A DNA stretch of 64,000 nucleotides from assembly GCF_049889055.1 (NCBI RefSeq), contig NZ_JBLTWO010000010.1:62001-126000 (forward strand), written 5' to 3'. Below are positions 31,364 through 39,367 of this stretch, one piece after another. The position numbers were made by a program, and so were the translations under genes. The notes below the pieces were generated by a model. It was given only the letters and a program-made list of their open reading frames with translations. It was not told the origin of the DNA and made no database searches. Within the stretch, counting starts at the first letter, position 1, and each line of letters begins with the position of its first letter. The stretch is from Rhizorhabdus sp049889055 (GTDB taxonomy: Bacteria; Pseudomonadota; Alphaproteobacteria; Sphingomonadales; Sphingomonadaceae).

Positions 31364-34300
31364 TCAGCGCCGATAGGCTTCGAGCCGTGCCGCAAGCGAG
31401 GCAGCCCCCTTCGCCACCACCCGGTTCGACCAGAGCCAGTCGTGCAGCGCCCTCGCCCGTTCCGCCGCGCCGGCGCGATCGTCGAGAATGGCTGACAGCG
31501 CGCCCTGCCAGTCGTCGTCACCGACCAGCACGATATGGCGGGCCAGTGCGACATCGGCGCGATAGGCGGGGCCGTCCGACACCAGCGGCAGCATCCCCAG
31601 CGCAGCATAATCGAGCGCCTTGATGTCCGACTTGCAACGGTTGAACGCATTGTCGACCAGCGGCGCCAGCCCGAGATCGAACGGTCCCTGCTCGCGCAGC
31701 CAGCGAACGAAGCGCGGATAGCTGACCGCCTCGGCCGGCGGCGACAGCCGGAGGAGCCAGGGCGCGGGTTCGACATCGGGCGCGACGCCGATCAGGGTCA
31801 CGTCGAACGCGTCCCCGCGCTCGGCGAACAGGCGGTCGAGCGCCGGCCTGACCAGCGCGAAATCCGCCCCATGGGTGTGGGTGCCCATATAGAGCATATG
31901 CACCTTCGGCCCGGCGAACGACATCGGGCGCGGCTTGCGCCAGTCGCGCCAGAGACGCGGGTCGATCGCATTGGGCGCGATCACCGATCGCGGCGCCAGC
32001 GCGGCATAGGCCTCGGCGAGCTCGGGGGTCGAGAACCAGGTCTCCGCCGCCGCCGCAACCAGCCGGTCGAGCGCCACATTATAGGGCCGGTAGAGATCAT
32101 GCTCGGGATGATCGGGGCCGATCAGCCGGAAGGCGTCGTCGACATCGACCACCAGCGCCGCGCCCATGGCTCCCAGCTGACGCACCAGCGCGTCGACCGC
32201 CTCGACGGTGGGCAGCGCGGTGCGCTGGACGATGCAGACATCGCAATCGGGCAGCGGGTCGTCGGGCGATCCAAGGGTCAGGCGCAGCCGCCCGGCAATG
32301 CTTTCGTCGGTCAGCGGCGCCACGAGGCGGATGAAGGCCGAGCTTTGCGGCCCGATCGGGCTGTTGCGGGCGACGATATGGACCGCCAGCCGATCGTCCT
32401 TCGGCTGCGCCTCCACAGCGAAGGGCGCTGGCAGGCCCAGGATGGCGAAGGCGTCGGCGATGAAAGTCCGCGCCCGCGCGTCGAAGCTGTGACGCGCATG
32501 AACCTCGGTCGCCGCTGCCGCCAGCGCCGCCTCGTCGCGCGGCGCCGACAGCATCTCGTCGATCGCCGTCCGGCACTCAGCTGCGCTACCGACCTGGCGC
32601 ACCGCATCGCCGAACACCGAGGCCATCGACGGCACCGCGTCGGACACCGCCCTGCCCCCGGCGGCGACCACGTCGAACAGCCGGTTCGACAACAGGCCGA
32701 AGGCGCGCATCGACTCCCAATGGTCGTTGAGGACGACCCCGGCCCCGGCATAGAGCCGGCCCAGGTCGCGATTGTCGACATTGGCGGCGCGGACGAGATC
32801 GTCCGGCACTCGCCCGGCCCAGCCGTCGCCATAGATCGCTGGCGGATGCCCCGCCTCGATCGCCCAGCCGACGATCGCCCGGTCGACGCCGCGCGAATTG
32901 CCGACGAACAGCACATCGGGCGCCTCGGGTCGCTCCTCCAGCGGATGAAAGCGCTCCGGATCGGTCGCCTGCAGCATCGGGATGACCGGCGGTCGGACGA
33001 TCGGCGCCAGCAGCGCGGCGGTCGAGGCCGAGGCGGCATAGACGCGGCTGTAGCGGTCATATTCGTCGAAGCCGACCTGATCGGGATGGCTGATGTTCCA
33101 CAGGAACGCCATCTGGCCGGGGCGCGGCTCATAGGGGATCAGGCCACGCAGCACGATCACCAGATCCTCGCTGGCGATCGAATGGCCGTGCCACCGGCCG
33201 CGAAAGTCGATCCGCACGCCATGGCCCAGACGCTCGATCGCCGCAGCCAGGCTTTCGGCGAAGTGGAAGTCGCCCCAGGCGGCCTTCTCCTCCTCGGGCG
33301 CGGCGATTTTGATCGCCACGTTCAGGCGCAGCGCCGCCGCCAGCTCATGCGCGTCGGCGCCGGTCGGCAGGCCGAGCCGGTTCTTCGTCCGCACCAGCGC
33401 CTGGAAGGCGGCGGGCTGGCTGACGGTGATCCGCCCGGTATCGCTGCGCGCATCATGATATTCGCAGCCTACGAAGGGCGCATAGCCGACCATGCGTCCC
33501 TTGGCGTAGCGCAGGATCAGATCCCAATCGACCATGCGCCGCAAATTGGTATCGAACGGGCCATGGCTGTCGACCAGCGCGCGGCGGTGGCAGAAGGCGT
33601 TGAGGTCGACATAATTTTCGGCGAGGCAGGCGTCCCAGTCGAAATCGTCGCCCCGATAGCCGGTCAGTTGGTTGATCTCGTCGCGCAGGGCGATGCCCGA
33701 ATAGGCGGTATCGAGCCCTTCGGCCGTCATGAACAACGTCATCACGTCGAGGAACCAGCTCTTCCAGCTGTTGTCGCTGTCGAGATAGGCGACGATCTCG
33801 CCTTTCGCTTCGGCCAGACCCAGATTGCGCGCCGCGCTGACCCCGCCATGGGCGCCCCGAATCAGTCGGACGCGCGGGTCGCTGGTGAAGGCGGCGGCGA
33901 TCTCGGCGGTGCCGTCGGTCGAGCCATCATCGACCACGAGCAGCTCGAAATGGCCATGGCTCTGCGCCAGCACCGAGCGGATCGCCGCCGCGATTCGGTC
34001 CGCCCGATTCCAGGCCGGCATGACCACGCTGACCAGCGTCGCATCGGCCCGCTCGCGCACGTCTTGGGGCAGGTCTGCGATCGACCGCAGGAAGGCTTCC
34101 TCGCGGACGATGTCGAAATGGCGGTAGAAGCGGCGCGGGCGTTCGTCGCTGGTCTCGTAGCTCGGCCGGCTGACCGGGATCGCCACCCGCCCCTCCGCAG
34201 CGCCCGTTTCGAGGAAATGGCGCAGCGGATCGCCCTGCACATCGCCATAGCTGCGGCGATAATATTGGCCGTCGAACAGCGGCCCGGTCGACCGCCCCTC

Positions 34301-35269
34301 GGCGGCGCCATGGTGGATATAATGGTGCAGCGGCAGCATACCGGCGGCGTGCACGTCGGCATGGATGCTGTTGTACCAGCTCGACGAGAAATAGAGATTG
34401 GGGTCGAGCGCATCGGCCTCGCGGCCATGGCGGATATAGTCGATCAGAGGGTTATGGCGGGCGATCAGCGCGGCCAGCGCCTCGTCGACCGGCCCGGTCG
34501 ACAGGCCGGCGGCGTCGACCAGCGTCTGGATCACCGGTTCGTGCGAGGGGGTGCCTGGCGCCTGGACGATCTCGATCACGCCATCCTCGACCAGTCCGAT
34601 CCGACCGCCCAGCCCGATCGGGGCAAGGCCGAACAGCCGCTCGACCGCATGGCCCAGGGCGCCGTCGCGATCCTGGTTGGGCGAGGCGTCGCGGAAGTCG
34701 GCGAGCGTCGCGACCTTCTCGAGCAGCGACAGGCGCCCCCAGAAGAAGGTGCCGGCGAAAAAGCCCCAGTCGGCCGGCGGATAGGACGGTGCAGTCAGGC
34801 GCGGGGCGAGGTCGGACAGCAGCTCCGCATTGCGAAACATATGGCTGGCGACCGACTTGTAGAGCCGGCGAGGCCCCAGCAGCGACAGGCCCGGATCGGC
34901 GGCGAAGGCCTCGCGGATGCGGCCTACCAGGTCGCGGTCGGCGATCATCCCGTCATAAGCGAGCTGGCGCCATTCGGGCGCATAGCCCGACCCGCCCTTC
35001 TTGCTGTGCAGCTTGCCGACCAGTTCATAGCCCTCGGCGCGCAGCTGCGGCAGCAGCTCGAACAACGGGCCGATGTCCCAGCCGCGATTGGCCACCTCGA
35101 CGATGCGGGCAGGCCGGGAGAGCCGGTCGAGCGCTGCCTGCACCTGGTCGGTCAGCGCGACGCTGTGCGTCACGAACAGGTCGACGTCCCCAGCGAGCGG
35201 CGCGACGCGGTCGATCAGTTCGAGCGCGACGTCGGGGTAGAAGAGGTGGAGGACGATCGCGCACTTCAT
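31364..35269 (-). CDS. RgpF-GT2-CgeB-like-GT multidomain glycosyltransferase
   Basis: A 1301-residue fusion. Residues 1-250 resemble rhamnan-synthesis F (MKCAIVLHLFYPDVALEL, VANRGWDIGPLF, GKLHSKK). Residues about 270-363 hold two to three copies of the small HY-x3-G-x2-EGR module shared with other proteins here. A GT2 domain spans about 408-620 (SVVMPAWNRADRI, VVDDGSTDG, AYLDSDNSWK). A CgeB-like GT-B segment covers about 690-930 (FLWNISHPDQVGFDEYDRYS, LNDHWESMRAFG). A last GT-B-like region covers about 960-1300 (VDVDDAFR, CKSDIKALDYAALGMLP). It is translationally coupled to the upstream sulfotransferase (ATGA overlap). Probably makes successive linkages of a rhamnose-rich glycan. Confidence 0.85.
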   Translation of the reverse strand: MKCAIVLHLFYPDVALELIDRVAPLAGDVDLFVTHSVALTDQVQAALDRLSRPARIVEVANRGWDIGPLFELLPQLRAEGYELVGKLHSKKGGSGYAPEWRQLAYDGMIADRDLVGRIREAFAADPGLSLLGPRRLYKSVASHMFRNAELLSDLAPRLTAPSYPPADWGFFAGTFFWGRLSLLEKVATLADFRDASPNQDRDGALGHAVERLFGLAPIGLGGRIGLVEDGVIEIVQAPGTPSHEPVIQTLVDAAGLSTGPVDEALAALIARHNPLIDYIRHGREADALDPNLYFSSSWYNSIHADVHAAGMLPLHHYIHHGAAEGRSTGPLFDGQYYRRSYGDVQGDPLRHFLETGAAEGRVAIPVSRPSYETSDERPRRFYRHFDIVREEAFLRSIADLPQDVRERADATLVSVVMPAWNRADRIAAAIRSVLAQSHGHFELLVVDDGSTDGTAEIAAAFTSDPRVRLIRGAHGGVSAARNLGLAEAKGEIVAYLDSDNSWKSWFLDVMTLFMTAEGLDTAYSGIALRDEINQLTGYRGDDFDWDACLAENYVDLNAFCHRRALVDSHGPFDTNLRRMVDWDLILRYAKGRMVGYAPFVGCEYHDARSDTGRITVSQPAAFQALVRTKNRLGLPTGADAHELAAALRLNVAIKIAAPEEEKAAWGDFHFAESLAAAIERLGHGVRIDFRGRWHGHSIASEDLVIVLRGLIPYEPRPGQMAFLWNISHPDQVGFDEYDRYSRVYAASASTAALLAPIVRPPVIPMLQATDPERFHPLEERPEAPDVLFVGNSRGVDRAIVGWAIEAGHPPAIYGDGWAGRVPDDLVRAANVDNRDLGRLYAGAGVVLNDHWESMRAFGLLSNRLFDVVAAGGRAVSDAVPSMASVFGDAVRQVGSAAECRTAIDEMLSAPRDEAALAAAATEVHARHSFDARARTFIADAFAILGLPAPFAVEAQPKDDRLAVHIVARNSPIGPQSSAFIRLVAPLTDESIAGRLRLTLGSPDDPLPDCDVCIVQRTALPTVEAVDALVRQLGAMGAALVVDVDDAFRLIGPDHPEHDLYRPYNVALDRLVAAAAETWFSTPELAEAYAALAPRSVIAPNAIDPRLWRDWRKPRPMSFAGPKVHMLYMGTHTHGADFALVRPALDRLFAERGDAFDVTLIGVAPDVEPAPWLLRLSPPAEAVSYPRFVRWLREQGPFDLGLAPLVDNAFNRCKSDIKALDYAALGMLPLVSDGPAYRADVALARHIVLVGDDDWQGALSAILDDRAGAAERARALHDWLWSNRVVAKGAASLAARLEAYRR

Positions 35270-36468
35270 GCCGACACCCCCGCCGCCGCCAGCCGCCGCG
35301 CCATCTGCCGCGCGTAGAAGGCGGTATCGAACAGCGGATTGGGCTTGTGCCCCTGCGGCGCGCCGATCGTCAGATAATGTTCGATCGGATCGATCCCGGC
35401 CTCCGCCGCGTCGGCATAGGTAGCGAGATACCAGCCCTCATCGAACAGCCCGCTCTCGCGGATCAGCGCCACCGAATCGGCGAGCGCAGGATCGGGCGCG
35501 GGCAAGGACGGGCGGGGCACGACCGGAGCGGGAGCAGCCCCGTCCGAAGCCGTTTCCGGCTCGCTTCCGCCTCCGACGCGGCGATGGCGCAGCTCGTCAT
35601 GGATGATGTCGTCGACCAGCCAGGGCATGGCGTCGAGTTGCGCATAAGCCTGGTCGAGCCGGGCGCGTGCCGCGTCGCTATCGTCGTCTGCCAGGGCGGC
35701 AATGGCGTCGCGCACTGCCGCGACGATGGGACCGAGGGGTGCCGCCAATTCCTCCGCGCCGCCGACATGGTGCCGCAGGGCCGGATCGAGGAAGGCGTCG
35801 ATCGCCGCCGCTTCCTCGCCCTCGGGCATGGTTGCGCCCGTCAGCGGCAGCAGCCTCGAGGCGGTCCCGCGCCAGTCGGCCAGCATCGAATCATAGTCGA
35901 CGACCGCGCGCATCAGCCCGCGGGTCGCCCGCTCGGCTTCGATCATGTGGCGCAACCAGAGCAGCTGGGCGAAAGCCGGCGTGGTGCCGTCGCGCCGGGC
36001 AACCGAGCGCGCTACCGCGGCCGGATCGCGCAGCATCAGCACCGCACGGCTCGCCACGCCATGTTCGGCCAATGTCTCGACCACGGTCGGCACGAAGCGG
36101 CACTGGCGCGGATCCTTGACCGCCATCAGCGCGGCATCACCGAAGGCCGCCACCATCGCCTCCCACAGCCGGTCCTTGCGCGAGCGGAGTGCCGAGGGTT
36201 CGAGCCGCGACAGATCGAGCGGACGGACGTCGAACCAGCTCGACCGCGCGACGCGGAGCAACTGATCGCCGGCCTTGACCACCGCCGCCGATTCCCAATA
36301 GCCGCGCGCATTGTCTGCATGCGCCTCGATCGCATCGGCGGGCAAAGCAGCCCCCAGATGGCCGATCAGGCGGGTCAGGGCCGAGGTGCCGCTGCGGTGC
36401 ATGCCCAGGATCAAAATGGCTATGCGGGCTTGGCGGGTGTCGGCGCCCAATCTCGTCTCCCTGATCAT
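35266..36468 (-). CDS. sulfotransferase with C-terminal shared module
   Basis: A 400-residue protein with a PAPS-type P-loop at 21-34 (LGMHRSGTSALTRL) and a plausible 3'-phosphate site MLRDPAAVARSVARR near 144. After about 310 comes a proline-rich linker, then a C-terminal module (about 334-393: SGLFDEGWYLATYADAAEAG, then DPIEHYLTIGAPQG and PLFDTAFYARQ) shared with the next glycosyltransferase and two methyltransferases. The stop overlaps the start of the 1301-residue glycosyltransferase. Likely transfers sulfate to the glycan that enzyme builds. It could act on another nucleophile; the family is broad. Confidence 0.8.
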   Translation of the reverse strand: MIRETRLGADTRQARIAILILGMHRSGTSALTRLIGHLGAALPADAIEAHADNARGYWESAAVVKAGDQLLRVARSSWFDVRPLDLSRLEPSALRSRKDRLWEAMVAAFGDAALMAVKDPRQCRFVPTVVETLAEHGVASRAVLMLRDPAAVARSVARRDGTTPAFAQLLWLRHMIEAERATRGLMRAVVDYDSMLADWRGTASRLLPLTGATMPEGEEAAAIDAFLDPALRHHVGGAEELAAPLGPIVAAVRDAIAALADDDSDAARARLDQAYAQLDAMPWLVDDIIHDELRHRRVGGGSEPETASDGAAPAPVVPRPSLPAPDPALADSVALIRESGLFDEGWYLATYADAAEAGIDPIEHYLTIGAPQGHKPNPLFDTAFYARQMARRLAAAGVSA

Positions 36469-36569
36469 CGGTCGGAACGACTAGCCGCTGGCGGCGTGAA
36501 ATGACAGAGGCAGCGCGCGCCTGCGGTTACGCGCTGGCCCTCGCGGATGGATGGCGATAGGCAGACGCG

Positions 36570-37538
36570 ATGCAGGATCCCACGCGGTTCGAACCGGCCA
36601 CCGACGAGAATTTCGTCGAAGAGCTTTATCTCGCGGCCAATGCCGACGTCGCCCGCCACGTCGCGGCGGGGGGCGATGCGTGGAAGCATTTCGAGCGGCA
36701 TGGCCGACGCGAAGGGCGCAAGCAGCTCACCCGCGCCGCCGCCGGGCTGGCGGGCACCCGTGCCGAAGCGAAATATGCCCGCTTCGCCCCGATCCTCGAT
36801 CCTTCGCGCGGCGCGGGCGGCAGCTTCCGCTTCGTCGATGCCGCCGACAGTTTCCCCATCGCCTATGGCGGGGCGAGCCACGATCTGGGTGACTATGACG
36901 ACGAGTCCGCCAATCCGGGGCTCGGCCTGTTCGTCGAGGCGGTGCGCGCCGATCCGCAGGGCCTCTATCTCGACGTCGGATGCGGGCGGCGCACGCGGAC
37001 CTTCGACAACTGCCTCTATCTGGAAGTCTATCCCTCGCGCAGCGCCGACATCGTGATGGAACCGGCCTGCCGCTATCCGATCGCGGACGGGTCGCTCGAC
37101 GGAATCGGCTGCTTCGCTGTGATGGAGCATATGGACTCGCCCTGGGAGGCCGCCGCCGAGTTCCGGCGCATGCTCAAGCCCGGCGGGCGGGTGTTCATCG
37201 ACTATCCCTTCCTGGTGCCCGTCCACGGCTATCCGTCACATTATTTCAACGCGACGCGTGAGGGCCTCGCCCGGCTGTTCGACGCCGGCTTCGAGCGGCT
37301 GCATCTCGCCACCGAGGGCAACCAGACCCCCGACCATGCGCTGCATTGGCAGTTGAGCGGGCTGCTCGAAGCGCTGGAGGACCAGCTATTGCGCGACGAG
37401 CTCCGCGCGATGAGCGTCGGCGCCCTGCTCGACCAGCCGCCGGGCGGTCCCTTCTGGAGCCGGATCCTGGCCGCGCTGCCGGAACCGGCGCGAGCCGCTT
37501 ATGCAGCGGGCAATACGCTGGTCGCCCGTAAGCTCTGA
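36570..37538 (+). CDS. SAM-dependent methyltransferase with N-terminal shared module
   Basis: A 322-residue protein. Residues about 12-55 (ELYLAANADVARHV, KHFERHGRREGRKQ) are the small module found in the sulfotransferase, the large glycosyltransferase and the double methyltransferase of this island. The rest is a class I methyltransferase: YLDVGCGRRTRTFDN near 132, FAVMEHMDSPWEA, and MLKPGGRVFIDYPFLVP. It is transcribed away from the sulfotransferase gene across a 101-bp gap that must hold both promoters, and meets the GSCFA gene tail to tail with only 3 bp between stops. Confidence 0.8.
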   Translation: MQDPTRFEPATDENFVEELYLAANADVARHVAAGGDAWKHFERHGRREGRKQLTRAAAGLAGTRAEAKYARFAPILDPSRGAGGSFRFVDAADSFPIAYGGASHDLGDYDDESANPGLGLFVEAVRADPQGLYLDVGCGRRTRTFDNCLYLEVYPSRSADIVMEPACRYPIADGSLDGIGCFAVMEHMDSPWEAAAEFRRMLKPGGRVFIDYPFLVPVHGYPSHYFNATREGLARLFDAGFERLHLATEGNQTPDHALHWQLSGLLEALEDQLLRDELRAMSVGALLDQPPGGPFWSRILAALPEPARAAYAAGNTLVARKL

Positions 37539-37541
37539 GAC

Positions 37542-38627
37542 TCAGTCGGGCCCGTCGTCGAGCAGCGCCTCGTCGCACATCAGCCGGACCCAGTCGCGCG
37601 CGGCGCTCAGCGTCTCGTCCTCTTCGAGCGCGTCGGGCGATACCGATGCGGTCGCCGGTGCGGCCTCGATCCCGGCCGCGTGGCGCATAAACACCGACAT
37701 GACATGCGCCACGCCTTCTTCGGTCACGTTGCGCATGTCCTCGGCGAAATAGCGCGCTCCCGCAGGCGCCCCCATGATGATCTCATAGGAGGGAAAATAA
37801 TGGACCGCGGGCAGGTCCTCGCAAAGCTCCTGTGCCGCCGCGCGGAGCGCCGACTTCGAATAGGTCGTGGCGCTCAGCACATGATTGCCGCTCGCCGTCG
37901 CGACCAGAGGGACCGGCGACACGGTCAGGATGATCCGCGCCGCCGGGTTCACCGCGCGCAGCGCTGCAACGAAGGCGGACAGATCGGCGACGATCTCCGA
38001 CACCCGGAAGTTGCGGAAGCGATGCGCGGCCGGATCGAAGCGCCCGCCCGCCACGCCGGGGCAGACCGGATAGACCGCCCCGTCCTCGACCGATTCCCAA
38101 GCCTCGGTCAGGCCCAGAGTGAAGACGAACACGTCGAGCGTCTCGAACATCTCGCGTACGCAGGCGAGGTGCCAGGCGCGGTCGGCGTGCAGTTCGGCCG
38201 CGCTCGCATAGCCCTCGGGCTCCACGGTGGGCCGGAACGGATCGACGACCCGCCCGCCCCAGCCCGGCGCATCCCAGATATCCACCGACGGCATGAACCG
38301 CCCGTAAGCGCGCTCGATCAGCTGGAGCAGCTGGCGCGCCGTGTAGATATTGCCGTAGCGCGCGCTGTACAGGCCATAGCCATGGCGTTCCGCCACTGCG
38401 GGGGGGATGATCGGGTGCGCCGTCTCGCTGACGAGATAGCCGAAGCCGCTGCGCTTCAGATAGCGCGCGATGTTCTGGGCGAAGCAGCTGCCCGCCGTCG
38501 CTACCTTGTCGGTCGGATCGAGGCGCAGGAAAGGCCCCGCCACCGGGTCGATCGCCGGCCCGCGTCCAACCACGGCGCGCCGCCAATAGGCCTGTTCGGG
38601 CAGGCCGCGATAGGGATGGTCGCTCAC
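37542..38627 (-). CDS. GSCFA domain protein
   Basis: A 361-residue protein of the GSCFA family, which is related to SGNH/GDSL esterases and often found in glycan loci. The family name motif occurs intact (ATAGSCFAQNIARYL, GSCFA at 46-50), followed by FTLGLTEAW and LTVSPVPLVAT. The start is a GTG at 38627 that overlaps the stop of the upstream gene by 4 nt; the open frame reaches further upstream but only through that gene. Possibly an acyl-esterase or acyltransferase acting on glycan substituents. Third gene of a tightly coupled three-gene operon. Confidence 0.85.
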   Translation of the reverse strand: MSDHPYRGLPEQAYWRRAVVGRGPAIDPVAGPFLRLDPTDKVATAGSCFAQNIARYLKRSGFGYLVSETAHPIIPPAVAERHGYGLYSARYGNIYTARQLLQLIERAYGRFMPSVDIWDAPGWGGRVVDPFRPTVEPEGYASAAELHADRAWHLACVREMFETLDVFVFTLGLTEAWESVEDGAVYPVCPGVAGGRFDPAAHRFRNFRVSEIVADLSAFVAALRAVNPAARIILTVSPVPLVATASGNHVLSATTYSKSALRAAAQELCEDLPAVHYFPSYEIIMGAPAGARYFAEDMRNVTEEGVAHVMSVFMRHAAGIEAAPATASVSPDALEEDETLSAARDWVRLMCDEALLDDGPD

Positions 38628-39367
38628 ATCGCCTCCAATGCGCGGATGATCGCCTCGCCATAGGCTTCGTTGCCATGGGTCGCGTCGCCCGCCAGTTCCG
38701 ACCGGAGAAAGCCCTCCCCGTCCTGCGTCTCGGCAGGGACGGGCAGATAGCGAAGGCCGAGATCGGCGCAGTAGCCCGCGACGATGCGCGAATGGAGCCG
38801 CCACATCTTGTAGCGCAGCGGGGCCGGCGCGACACCCTGAGCAGCGATGCCGCGCTCGCGGAAATAGCCGTCGGCGAGCGCGGCGATCCGCGCGTCATCG
38901 GCCAGCGGCGGCGGCGATTCGATCTGGATCACGCCCGGCCCCATGATCCGCGCGATCTCGCGCAGGCGCGCCCGGTCGTGGTCGAGCGCGCTTTCGAGCG
39001 CGGTCTGCATCATCGCCTCGATGATCGGCTCGGCGGCGGAATCGAGCGGCGGCCCAGCCTCTGTCGAGAGCAGGAAATCGAACGGCCGGGGGTGGCGGAT
39101 CAGGGCAAAGCCATTGTGGACATTGCCCCCGCTGACCGACGCCCGGATCGGATCGTGGCGCGCGATCTGATCGCGAATCGCTTCCTCCAGCGCGGGCGAG
39201 AAGCGCGCCTCCTCGCCCGCGCCGATCATCTCGGGGGCGTAGCGCTCTTCCAGCGTGTGGATCACTCTCGTGCGCGGCCGGTCGGGATCGGCCTCCCTCC
39301 GCGCCTTTGCGGCGGAGCGGATCGCAGCGACATGGCTTTGCCCGATGACGAGAATGGCCCGGCTCAT
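38624..39367 (-). CDS. SGNH/GDSL hydrolase-like protein
   Basis: A 247-residue protein with weak but ordered SGNH-type features: VIGQSHVAAI at 7-16 (block I with Ser11), GGNVHNG at 80-86 (block III Gly/Asn) and DATHGN at 228-233 (block V Asp-x2-His). No signal peptide is seen. Overlaps by 4 nt with the AsnB-like gene upstream and the GSCFA gene downstream, so the three are co-translated. Likely adds or removes acyl groups on a glycan; the family call is from pattern only. Confidence 0.6.
   Translation of the reverse strand: MSRAILVIGQSHVAAIRSAAKARREADPDRPRTRVIHTLEERYAPEMIGAGEEARFSPALEEAIRDQIARHDPIRASVSGGNVHNGFALIRHPRPFDFLLSTEAGPPLDSAAEPIIEAMMQTALESALDHDRARLREIARIMGPGVIQIESPPPLADDARIAALADGYFRERGIAAQGVAPAPLRYKMWRLHSRIVAGYCADLGLRYLPVPAETQDGEGFLRSELAGDATHGNEAYGEAIIRALEAM

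Noticed and set aside
31535..35317. A 1260-codon open frame on the plus strand
   Set aside because: Antisense shadow of the 1301-residue glycosyltransferase; the minus-strand protein has clear GT2 and RgpF motifs while this one has none.
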